Assembly: GCA_937921525.1 (NCBI GenBank)
Contig: CAKZUM010000025.1
Location: 1-5,776, forward strand
DNA length: 5,776 nt
Direction of reading: 5' to 3'
Origin: an uncultured Saprospiraceae bacterium
GTDB taxonomy: Bacteria > Bacteroidota > Bacteroidia > Chitinophagales > Saprospiraceae
In this document: piece after piece, positions 1 to 5,776 of the stretch
Layout: each line of letters opens with the position of its first letter
Numbering within the stretch: position 1 is the stretch's first letter
Program-made: the position numbers and the translations under genes
The notes under the pieces: generated by a model
What the model was told of the DNA's origin: nothing
The model's database searches: none
The model's input: the letters and a program-made list of their open reading frames with translations, nothing else

Positions 1-255
1 TAGAGTGGATACCTCTGGTGTTCCCCCCGGTAATTCCCAAACTCTCGCAAAGAATCCTTCCGATAAATCTTTAATAATTACTACATTAGGATTGTCGGGA
101 GATACTTCTACAGAGATATTTGGAGCTTCTGGTAAAGATGGGATTTGTATGTCCTCATCAATAGCAGGATCACATGCCGCTAGGCATAGGAATAAACCTA
201 AAAAGCATCCTTGAATTAATTTATGATTGATTGATAACATCTTTTTTAGTTTCAT
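1..255 (-). CDS. PKD-type surface lipoprotein, SusE-like position (partial, 3' end outside window)
   Basis: Reading leftward from the ATG at 255-253, 85 codons stay open to the window edge. The N-terminus is a lipoprotein signal peptide: basic MKLKK, a hydrophobic stretch around residues 13-27, then lipobox LAAC with the acylated Cys at residue 28. An acidic cluster (DED, residues 33-35) follows, resembling the acid-rich export signal that sends Bacteroidota lipoproteins to the cell surface. After a Pro-rich linker (IPSLPEAP), residues 48-85 read like the start of a PKD-type beta domain, with SPDNPNVV, then VWELPGGTPE, matching the W-x-(F/L)-PGGTP pattern seen in such domains. Lipoproteins of this kind often follow susC-susD and bind glycan at the surface; that role here is inferred from position and this short piece. 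ATG at 240 (residue 6) is a possible alternative start, but the 255 start supplies the basic n-region. It lies 100 nt after the susD-like stop, probably in the same operon, with a hairpin between. Confidence 0.8.
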   Translation of the reverse strand, partial: MKLKKMLSINHKLIQGCFLGLFLCLAACDPAIDEDIQIPSLPEAPNISVEVSPDNPNVVIIKDLSEGFFARVWELPGGTPEVSTL

Positions 256-308
256 TTTTTATAACAGAATCTATCGTATGTAACGATGAAAGAATAAGTT
301 GATCGTCT

Positions 309-341
309 ACGTTTACTAAACCTTTGAGGTTTAGTAAACGT
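309..341. repeat. Perfect 15-bp inverted repeat (hairpin) between the susD-like gene and the PKD lipoprotein gene
   Basis: Arms at 309-323 and 327-341 are exact reverse complements with a 3-nt loop (TTG on the plus strand). The hairpin begins 14 nt after the susD-like stop codon in the direction of transcription. On the minus strand the stem is followed by AGACGATCAAC, with no T-run, so it does not look like a standard intrinsic terminator. It may protect the 3' end of susCD mRNA, give partial termination, or mark a processing site that lowers expression of the downstream lipoprotein. Each arm also contains its own near-palindrome GTTTA-C/G-TAAAC (311-321 and 329-339), so protein binding to DNA is another possibility. 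Confidence 0.75.
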
Positions 342-355
342 GCGTGCGCTTCCTT

Positions 356-1837
356 CTAATACCCAGGATTCTGACTTAAAGCACCATTAGAGGCTTGAAT
401 TTGAGAATCTGGAATTGGTAATATTTTATGTATTTCGTCTCTATATCCTAGAGGGCCTAAAACAGCAGCAGCTCTTCCTGTTCTAACTAGATCAAAGAAG
501 CGATGACCTTCTAAGCCCAATTCAACTCTTCTTTCATGATAGATTGCTTCTAATAAAGCTGGACCAGATGCTGTGATCGCTCGCATGCTTACTCGCTGGC
601 GAACTTTATTTAAAGAACTTTTTGCCGCTGCTTCGTCACCCGTATGAAACGCTGCCTCTGCATGCATTAATAAAACATCTGCATAACGAATTACTCTATC
701 ATTAGAACCACCATTAGGGTTTGGATCTCCAAAAGGAGCTTCTTCTGCTTTGTTACTAAAATATTTTTTTGGATAAAAATCATGAGGAAACCCTGTTGCT
801 TCTTTCGTGAAAAGTCCTCGATCTCCCATTAAGTCGCCTTCTCTAAAAACAGTCGCTTTTAATCTTGGATCTTCAAGACCTTCTTTGAAAAATTCATCTA
901 CAAAATCTTGCGTAGGCAGATTAAATCCGAAGCCTTCAAATTGGCCTCTAGGTCGTTGGAATACATTGGAGAAGGTCCCTTCATTTGCATTGTTTCTACC
1001 CCAGTTTCCACCAGAGGCATTCATATACTGAATCTCAAAAATAGACTCTTCATTGTTTTCTCCCCCAGAGGTGAAAATATTTGAGTAGTCTGCGACCAAG
1101 TTATATTCTCCAGAATTAATAATATCTTCTGCAATTGCTTTTGCCTCTTGCCATTTAGATTGAAATAAGTAAACCTTTAATAAAAGTCCTTGCGCGGTAC
1201 CTTTAGTAATTCGACCAATATCCTCTAGCGGGTATTCACTTTTTAAAGGCAAAGTAGCAACTGCTTCCTTCAAATCTGTTTCTAGAAAGGCATATATTTC
1301 TGCGGGTGTACTTTGACCGATGCCATATTCACTTGGTGATAAAACTCGATCAACTAAAGGAACATTCCCAAAATAAGTTACTTGTAAGAAATGGAACCAA
1401 GCACGGATAGTTTTAGCTTCTCCTAAGACCTGTGCTTTTTTTACTTCATCCATCTCTATCGGCGGAACTCTTTCAAGCACTACATTTGCTCTATAAATCC
1501 CTTCGTAGTTTGCGGCCCATTCTGCCTCTAAAAATTCTGTGTTTGTAGGTCCTTGAAAATTTTCTAATGCGGCTAGCATTGGTTGGTCATTTGCACCAGA
1601 ACCTCCTTTTACACTATCGTCTGACATTATATCTCCCCAGAACCAACGAAAGTGACCAGCGGGTGTTAATTCAAATTGTAGGGCAGCGTAGGCGCCATTT
1701 ACAGCGGAGATAGCGTCGGCTTCTGTTTTATAAAAATTATCTTCAGTAACTCCTATAATAGGAGTTTTTTCTAATAAATCTTTTTGACAAGAAAAAAGAA
1801 AAAGTAATGAGAAGACTAGATATTTTGATTTTTGCAT
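356..1837 (-). CDS. SusD/RagB-family outer-membrane nutrient-binding lipoprotein
   Basis: This is a complete 493-residue protein, a normal length for the family. SusD-type proteins are surface lipoproteins that cap a SusC transporter and bind its substrate. The signal peptide ends in lipobox LFSC with Cys17 acylated, followed by QKDLLEKTP, which fits a surface-export signal and the usual family N-terminus. The N-terminal SusD-like region (about 20-220) has the TPR-like helices, seen in EAKTIRAWFHFLQVTYFGNVP (about 140-160) and GRITKGTAQGLLLKVYLF (208-225). The C-terminal SusD/RagB domain (about 260-493) holds RVIRYADVLLMHAEAAF (381-397), the family signature ERRVELGLEGHRFFDLVR (435-452), LPIPDSQI (473-480) and a terminal QNPGY. 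The start is the only one that keeps the signal peptide. It begins 34 nt after the susC-like stop. AAGGA lies about 12 nt upstream of the ATG, further than a usual Shine-Dalgarno, and the leader is A/T-rich as is common in Bacteroidota. The family is certain; the ligand cannot be read from the sequence. Confidence 0.97.
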   Translation of the reverse strand: MQKSKYLVFSLLFLFSCQKDLLEKTPIIGVTEDNFYKTEADAISAVNGAYAALQFELTPAGHFRWFWGDIMSDDSVKGGSGANDQPMLAALENFQGPTNTEFLEAEWAANYEGIYRANVVLERVPPIEMDEVKKAQVLGEAKTIRAWFHFLQVTYFGNVPLVDRVLSPSEYGIGQSTPAEIYAFLETDLKEAVATLPLKSEYPLEDIGRITKGTAQGLLLKVYLFQSKWQEAKAIAEDIINSGEYNLVADYSNIFTSGGENNEESIFEIQYMNASGGNWGRNNANEGTFSNVFQRPRGQFEGFGFNLPTQDFVDEFFKEGLEDPRLKATVFREGDLMGDRGLFTKEATGFPHDFYPKKYFSNKAEEAPFGDPNPNGGSNDRVIRYADVLLMHAEAAFHTGDEAAAKSSLNKVRQRVSMRAITASGPALLEAIYHERRVELGLEGHRFFDLVRTGRAAAVLGPLGYRDEIHKILPIPDSQIQASNGALSQNPGY

Positions 1838-1871
1838 AATTTTATTTTGTCCTTTTTTGAAAAAAATAAAT

Positions 1872-4800
1872 TTAAAAAGTAATATTCACTCCGCCTAAAA
1901 ATGTTCTTGATTGAGGATAAAACCCTCGATCAATACCTATATCCAAGGCACCATTCGTTGCACCAATCTCAGGATCCAAGCCAGAGTAATTAGTAATAGT
2001 CAATAAATTTTGAGCACTTAGATAGAATCGAATTTTATCTATTTTTAATTGGTTGATTAAAGAATTTGGTACACTATATCCTATTTGTACATTTTTGATT
2101 CTGAAATAGGAACCATCTTCTACAAATCGATCAGATACTCTAGCATTGAAATTAGGATCACTTACGGTAACTCTTGGTTCTGAATTGGAAGTACCTTCGC
2201 CCGTCCAACGATTTAAAACGGATTGTGGACGATTGGTAAAAGAGAAATCATACCGAACTATTCCATTGAAAATATCATTGCCTTGTACGCCTTGTAAAAA
2301 TATACTAGCATCAAAACCTTTGTATTCAAAGTCAGCATTGATTCCATAAGTGAAATCAGGAGTTGGATTACCAATAAAATCTCTATCTTCATTATTGATA
2401 ATACCATCTTCATTTAAATCTCTAAAGCGAATATCGCCAGGCGCCGTATTTTCATTTTGAAAAGCATGTGCTTCTACCTCTAGTTGATTTTGAAAAATAC
2501 CATCAGTTATATAGCCAAAGAAAGAAGCAATAGGGTGGCCTACTTCTGTACGGGAGACCGCACCCGCAGAGAATACGTTACCTGTGGTAATAGGCTCGCC
2601 ACCTTCCCCTAAACTGACCACATCTGTTGATACAAATGAAATATTTCCACCAACACTATATTTAAACGCTTTGTCTCTATTTCGATAAGACAAGGATAAC
2701 TCTAAGCCCCTATTTTCAATTTCCCCAATATTTCTTACGGGTGCTTGTGTACCTGCTACAAAAGGAATTGGTGCAGCATATAACATGTCAGAGGTGTTTT
2801 TAATATAATAATCTGCTACAAAATTTACTTTGCCATCATATAATTCTACATCTACTCCAATGTCAGTCTGGGTACTAGTCTCCCACTTCAAATCAGGATT
2901 CGCAGAAACTAAAGGAACATTACCATTGGTAATAATCTCTTCTGTGCCAAAGGTGTAATTTTGACCCGCATTCACGATAGTAGAAAAGCTATAATCACCA
3001 ATTTTATCATTTCCGTTTTGTCCCCAACTTCCTCTTAATTTCAACAAACTGACGACATCCATCGTCCAAAAATCTTCTCGATTAATCACCCACCCCAAAG
3101 AGAAAGAAGGGAAATATCCAAATCGGTTGTTTCGCCCGAAACGAGAAGAACCATCTGCTCTAAAAGTAGCAGAGAACAAATATTTATCATCTAGATCATA
3201 GTTGACTTTTCCAAAGAAAGAGAGTAGGGCAGATTCCGTTGCACCAGCATAAGCACTCTGAGAAGCAATAGGATCAATGGTATTGGATATGAATGCATTA
3301 TCAGGATCATTACTAGGCAAATTGGTATTGGCCCCTCCAGCAAAATCATGTCTGTTGCTTAAAACAGTAGTTCCTAATGTAATGCCTACACTATGTCTTT
3401 CTTGAAAAACATCATTGTAAGTTGCTACATTCTCCCACTGCCAATTTCTCCAATCATTGTGTTGTCTTTCGACACTATTTATATTATTGATTTCTCCTGC
3501 GGGTGCATCGTTTAAAATAGGATTGATACTTAGATTGAAAATAGGTCGGAATATATCTCTATTAGTAAAAGATGCATCAACACTGTAGACAGATCGAAAT
3601 TTTATTTTTTGAGTAATATCCACTTCTCCATACACAGATCCCACAATTCTATGAGTAGTCCATTTGTCATTGATTTGTTCTATAGCATTTACTGGATTTG
3701 TAATATCTGTATCTGAATAGTAGGAATAAGCAAAAGTTCCATCAGGTTTTCTAACGGGCGTTACAGGATCCATATTCAAGGCACGCACCAATGGAGTAAT
3801 GAACTCATTATTTTCGGGAACTATATTTCTCGTTAAGTAGGTAAAACCTAAAGTGTTTCCAAAAGTCAACCAATCTTTAATTTTATTTCTGGAGTTCAGT
3901 CGAACAGTATATCTTTCAAAACCTGCTTTTCGACCTCCTATAATTCCGTCTTGTAAAAAATAGTTTCCTGAAGCGGTATAACTTGATTTTTCACTACCTC
4001 CTGTAAAACTTAACTGATGGCTATAGATAGGCGCATCTTGAAAAATAGCTTCTTGCCAATTGGTACCTTCTCCTAATAAATCTGGATTACGGAATTCAGG
4101 AGCGGGGACTATTCCTGAATTGATATTGGCTTCGTTGGATAAGATGGCATATTCTCTTGCGTTCAATAAATTCATTTGTTTCCAAGGGCTTTGAATACCA
4201 TAATAGGCATCATAACTAATTTTGGCTTCTTGGTTTATTTTACCTCCTTTTGTAGTAATCAAGACCACACCATTTGCCCCTCTTGAGCCATAAATAGCAG
4301 CAGATGCTGCATCTTTAAGAACATTTATAGATTCTATATCATTTGGGTTTAAGAAGTCAATTCCATCTACGGGTATTCCATCTACGATGTATAATGGGTC
4401 ACTATTATTGATCGTTCCTACTCCACGAACTCTCACTGTTAATGCACTACCAGGGGAACCTGAATTTTGAGAAACTTGCACGCCCGCTACTCTACCTTGC
4501 AAGGCTTGTTCGGTCCGTAATACAGGAGATTCTGTAATTTCATCTGAGGTGACGGTTGCCACAGAACCACTAATTTTACTTCTCTTTTGAGTGCCGTATC
4601 CAACAACGACAACTTCATCAATTAGAGAAATACTTTCTGCCAATTGTATATCAATAGTGGTTCGATTACCGACCGTAATTTCTTGGTCTTCATACCCTGT
4701 ATAAGAAACAACTAAAATATTATCTTTAGCAGGAACGGTTAATTCGTAATTTCCATCAAAATCAGTGACGGTACCAATTTGTGTTCCTTTTATAAGGATG

Positions 4801-4922
4801 GACGCACCAATTAAGGTTTCGCCAGTTGCATCAGAGACCGTACCCGTCAGTAGGTTCTGTGCAAAACTACTAGTGTATAGAAGTAAAAACGTCGTGAGAG
4901 TGAGCAGGACTTTATTATTCAT
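1872..4922 (-). CDS. SusC/RagA-family TonB-dependent outer-membrane transporter
   Basis: This is a complete 1016-residue transporter, typical in length for SusC. It forms the TonB-energised beta-barrel that imports what the SusD lid captures. In order: signal peptide 1-21 (MNNKVLLT through SSFA, probable cut before Gln22); a carboxypeptidase-regulatory-like beta domain, about 24-97, with GTVTDFDGNYELTVP; a TonB-box-like DEVVVVGYGTQKR at 102-114; a plug domain about 118-228 containing LQGRVAGVQV, the SusC signature LYIVDGIPV (177-185) and SAAIYGSRGANGVVLITTKGG (207-227); then the barrel. A DLNEDGIINNED loop (from about 835) resembles a calcium-binding loop, and GNPTPDFTYG follows, both common in the family. 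The C-terminus has NLLTITNYSGLDPE and ends GGVNITF, a terminal aromatic beta-signal. No N-terminal secretin/STN domain precedes the carboxypeptidase-like domain, so it shows no sign of direct anti-sigma signalling. The reading frame continues upstream to an ATG at 4991, but those 23 residues are charged and would bury the signal peptide, so the start at 4922 is preferred. Confidence 0.97.
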   Translation of the reverse strand: MNNKVLLTLTTFLLLYTSSFAQNLLTGTVSDATGETLIGASILIKGTQIGTVTDFDGNYELTVPAKDNILVVSYTGYEDQEITVGNRTTIDIQLAESISLIDEVVVVGYGTQKRSKISGSVATVTSDEITESPVLRTEQALQGRVAGVQVSQNSGSPGSALTVRVRGVGTINNSDPLYIVDGIPVDGIDFLNPNDIESINVLKDAASAAIYGSRGANGVVLITTKGGKINQEAKISYDAYYGIQSPWKQMNLLNAREYAILSNEANINSGIVPAPEFRNPDLLGEGTNWQEAIFQDAPIYSHQLSFTGGSEKSSYTASGNYFLQDGIIGGRKAGFERYTVRLNSRNKIKDWLTFGNTLGFTYLTRNIVPENNEFITPLVRALNMDPVTPVRKPDGTFAYSYYSDTDITNPVNAIEQINDKWTTHRIVGSVYGEVDITQKIKFRSVYSVDASFTNRDIFRPIFNLSINPILNDAPAGEINNINSVERQHNDWRNWQWENVATYNDVFQERHSVGITLGTTVLSNRHDFAGGANTNLPSNDPDNAFISNTIDPIASQSAYAGATESALLSFFGKVNYDLDDKYLFSATFRADGSSRFGRNNRFGYFPSFSLGWVINREDFWTMDVVSLLKLRGSWGQNGNDKIGDYSFSTIVNAGQNYTFGTEEIITNGNVPLVSANPDLKWETSTQTDIGVDVELYDGKVNFVADYYIKNTSDMLYAAPIPFVAGTQAPVRNIGEIENRGLELSLSYRNRDKAFKYSVGGNISFVSTDVVSLGEGGEPITTGNVFSAGAVSRTEVGHPIASFFGYITDGIFQNQLEVEAHAFQNENTAPGDIRFRDLNEDGIINNEDRDFIGNPTPDFTYGINADFEYKGFDASIFLQGVQGNDIFNGIVRYDFSFTNRPQSVLNRWTGEGTSNSEPRVTVSDPNFNARVSDRFVEDGSYFRIKNVQIGYSVPNSLINQLKIDKIRFYLSAQNLLTITNYSGLDPEIGATNGALDIGIDRGFYPQSRTFLGGVNITF

Positions 4923-4947
4923 AAGCTTTGTGTCGTATCGGTGTTTT

Positions 4948-4980
4948 AAAAAATAGAGGGATGGAAGAAATTTTCCACCC
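4948..4980 (-). terminator. Terminator-like hairpin and T-tract just upstream of the susC-like start (possible attenuator)
   Basis: On the minus strand GGGTGGAA (4980-4973) pairs with TTCCATCCC (4966-4958): 8 bp with one bulged base (4961 on the plus strand) and a 6-nt loop. It is followed directly by TCTATTTTTT (4957-4948), eight T in ten. That is the layout of an intrinsic terminator, facing susC and ending 25 nt before its ATG. It could attenuate susC transcription in the leader, or stop transcripts arriving from upstream. The stem is short and bulged, so moderate confidence only. Confidence 0.45.
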
Positions 4981-5052
4981 ATATATAACACTATGAAATA
5001 CTAATTTTTGTTGAGCAACGATTGTTTGTTGTTCACAGACGATCGTTAGAGT

Positions 5053-5086
5053 GAGGGAGTAGTCATTTTTTACATGACTACTCCTC
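5053..5086. repeat. Bulged inverted repeat in the region upstream of the susC-like gene
   Basis: GGAGTAGTCAT (5056-5066) is the exact reverse complement of ATGACTACTCC (5074-5084), with a 7-nt loop (5067-5073). Allowing one bulged G extends the pairing to 13 bp (5053-5086). Neither strand has a T-run after the stem, so it is not an evident intrinsic terminator. It may be a structured element of the susC leader or a dyad operator. It lies 131 nt upstream of the susC start. Confidence 0.55.
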
Positions 5087-5203
5087 AATTGATATGTTGT
5101 TAAATGCAGCTTATAACCAAAAGGATATTAAGGCCTGGATGACAATGCACCAAGCTAATCTCATTAGTAGGTCAGGAGGTCAGACCCACTTTATTTGTAT
5201 GTT

Positions 5204-5215
5204 GTTTATTTAAAC
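5204..5215. repeat. Short dyad GTTTA-TT-TAAAC
   Basis: Five-base arms at 5204-5208 and 5211-5215 are exact reverse complements separated by TT. The same arms, separated by one base, occur twice in the hairpin at 309-341. The motif is short and A/T-rich, and a regulatory role is only a possibility. Confidence 0.3.
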
Positions 5216-5275
5216 CGAGCGATCAAGTTTGACCAGTATCGTGGGAACTCCTCTAGTTTTCTATTGAAAAGTATG

Positions 5276-5317
5276 GAAGACGTATTCGAAGTAACATAGT
5301 TATTCGAATACGTCTTC
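5276..5317 (-). terminator. Probable transcription terminator hairpin of the T9SS protein gene
   Basis: A 15-bp perfect inverted repeat (5276-5290 with 5303-5317) starts 41 nt after the stop codon of the T9SS protein gene. The loop region itself pairs further (TAAC 5292-5295 with GTTA 5299-5302, one bulged G at 5291), leaving a 3-nt ATA tip. On the minus strand the stem is followed by CATACTTTTC, a weak T-tract. The position and stem strength fit a terminator that separates this gene from susCD. The poor T-tract leaves some doubt, and an mRNA-stabilising 3' hairpin is the alternative. Confidence 0.6.
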
Positions 5318-5358
5318 TTACTGTTAAAATAATCAGTAGGAGTTGTGTAAAATATTAT

Positions 5359-5776
5359 CTAGTTGATAGATAATTTCTCTATAGAAACTTTATTACCAAC
5401 ACGACCTTGAATGATATACAAACCTTTTGCTAGATTAGATACATCCAAAGTTTCTGTAGAATTTGGATTCATTCTCTGTATTAGAATTCTACCAGTAATA
5501 TCATGGATCGTTAATTCATCTATTGTATTAGCAGATTGAATCTGTATCTGACTATTGGCTGGATTTGGAGAAAAACTAAATAAGTTTTCTACTGCTACCT
5601 CCACTTTTGTACTAGTAGTAGCTTGTCTTTCAAACACAAAGTGCCAGAAACCAGTTCCACCAAAATCAATATCAACAGTCATGGTATTCCCTTCAATAAC
5701 TACAGGGTAGGTAATAGAAGCAACAGAATTGGCATCTGCTGGTGCAGCGAATTCACCACCATTATGCACTTTTGGT
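5359..5776 (-). CDS. Secreted protein with C-terminal type IX secretion (Por) sorting domain (partial, 5' end outside window)
   Basis: The frame is open across the right edge; 138 residues up to the TAG stop at 5361-5359 are visible. The last 71 residues or so (5362-5574) form a type A T9SS sorting domain: FSPNPANSQIQIQS, LTIHDITGR, LDVSNLAKGLYIIQ and a terminal EKLSIN. In this family the domain directs export across the outer membrane by the Por machinery and is then removed, leaving the protein secreted or surface-anchored. The preceding part (about residues 1-65), including VVIEGNTMTVDIDFGGTGFWHFVFERQ, looks like the last strands of a beta-rich domain that I cannot assign. A GTG at 5769 could be read as a start, but the frame continues upstream through Lys and Pro codons and the visible part has no signal peptide, so the true start lies outside. 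The location next to susCD suggests a polymer-degrading or polymer-binding protein, which is inference. Confidence 0.88.
   Translation of the reverse strand, partial: PKVHNGGEFAAPADANSVASITYPVVIEGNTMTVDIDFGGTGFWHFVFERQATTSTKVEVAVENLFSFSPNPANSQIQIQSANTIDELTIHDITGRILIQRMNPNSTETLDVSNLAKGLYIIQGRVGNKVSIEKLSIN

Larger units (their letters stand above)
4923..5358. other. Gene-free intergenic/leader region between the T9SS protein gene and the susC-like gene
   Basis: I see no credible protein gene in these 436 bases. From the susC side outward they hold: a hairpin plus T-tract at 4948-4980; a bulged hairpin at 5053-5086; a short tandem repeat AGGTCAGG/AGGTCAGA at 5169-5184; a GTTTA-TT-TAAAC dyad at 5204-5215; and a long hairpin at 5276-5317 near the T9SS gene end. 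The susC promoter must lie here if susC is transcribed separately. I could not find an exact match to the Bacteroidota promoter pattern (TTG near -33, TAnnTTTG near -7) on the minus strand. The length and the hairpins leave room for a structured 5' leader or a small RNA, which is inference only. Confidence 0.6.

Noticed and set aside
5..214. Plus-strand open frame of 69 codons antisense to the PKD lipoprotein.
   Set aside because: It overlaps a lipoprotein with a clear signal peptide and lipobox on the other strand, and its own translation shows no domain or signal.
807..1031. Plus-strand open frames inside the susD-like gene (807-1031) and the susC-like gene (2146-2349, 4765-4956).
   Set aside because: They are antisense shadows of strongly recognised family genes and have no recognisable protein features.
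4923..4991. Extended start for the susC-like gene at the ATG at 4991 (23 extra residues).
   Set aside because: The extra residues are not a signal peptide and would place the clear one (MNNKVLLT...) internally; this stretch also contains the hairpin and T-tract. The ATG at 4922 gives a normal secreted start.
4985..5015. Possible susC promoter on the minus strand (TTG at about 5013-5011, TAGTATTTC or TATATATG as -7 element).
   Set aside because: Neither -7 candidate matches TAnnTTTG exactly and the spacing to TTG is wrong (about 12-15 or 28 nt rather than about 19-20). Too weak to call.
5017..5047. Dyad AACGAT-N19-ATCGTT upstream of susC, with AACGAT also at 282-287.
   Set aside because: A six-base motif is expected several times by chance in a window of this size and composition, and the arms are far apart.
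5046..5066. Six-codon minus-strand frame (MTTPSL) as a leader peptide.
   Set aside because: It is too short to distinguish from chance, has no codon pattern that would suggest attenuation by a given amino acid, and overlaps the arm of a hairpin.
5169..5184. Tandem AGGTCAGG/AGGTCAGA.
   Set aside because: Only two copies of a 7-8 bp unit, with no link to a known site; noted in the intergenic entry but not claimed as functional.
5767..5769. GTG as the start codon of the T9SS protein.
   Set aside because: The frame stays open to the right edge, and the residues that follow lack a signal peptide, which a T9SS cargo needs. It is an internal Val codon of a truncated gene.

Overview
The window is AT-rich and carries part of a polysaccharide-utilisation-type locus from a Bacteroidota bacterium. 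The evidence is a SusC/SusD outer-membrane pair, a neighbouring PKD-type surface lipoprotein, and a protein ending in a type IX secretion (Por/T9SS) sorting domain. T9SS sorting together with low GC fits Flavobacteriia, Saprospiria or Cytophagia. The sequence alone does not fix the genus.

All four genes lie on the minus strand, so transcription runs right to left. In transcription order they are: (i) the 3' end of a T9SS-sorted secreted protein (5776 to 5359, its 5' end outside the window); (ii) a strong hairpin at 5276-5317 that probably ends that unit; (iii) a gene-free stretch down to 4923 with further hairpins; (iv) a complete SusC-type TonB-dependent transporter (4922-1872); (v) a complete SusD-type lipoprotein (1837-356), 34 nt after susC; (vi) a perfect 15-bp hairpin at 309-341; (vii) the first 85 codons of a lipoprotein whose N-terminus resembles the PKD-containing, SusE-like glycan-binding proteins (255-1, running off the left edge).

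SusC and SusD together form a 'pedal-bin' importer. SusD is the surface lid that binds oligosaccharide (or another polymer fragment), and SusC is the TonB-driven barrel. The PKD lipoprotein probably assists in capturing polymer at the cell surface. The T9SS protein is secreted or surface-attached and could act on or bind the same substrate, but its visible part shows no recognisable catalytic domain. No glycoside hydrolase, lyase, sulfatase or regulator lies in the window, so the substrate cannot be named.

The protein-coding content is ordinary for this phylum. The most interesting signals are in the non-coding DNA: a terminator-like hairpin plus T-tract just before the susC start, a U-tract-less perfect hairpin between susD and the PKD lipoprotein, and a small recurring dyad GTTTA-(1-2 nt)-TAAAC in two intergenic regions. 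I found no CRISPR array, tRNA, rRNA, transposase, phage gene or evident novel system.
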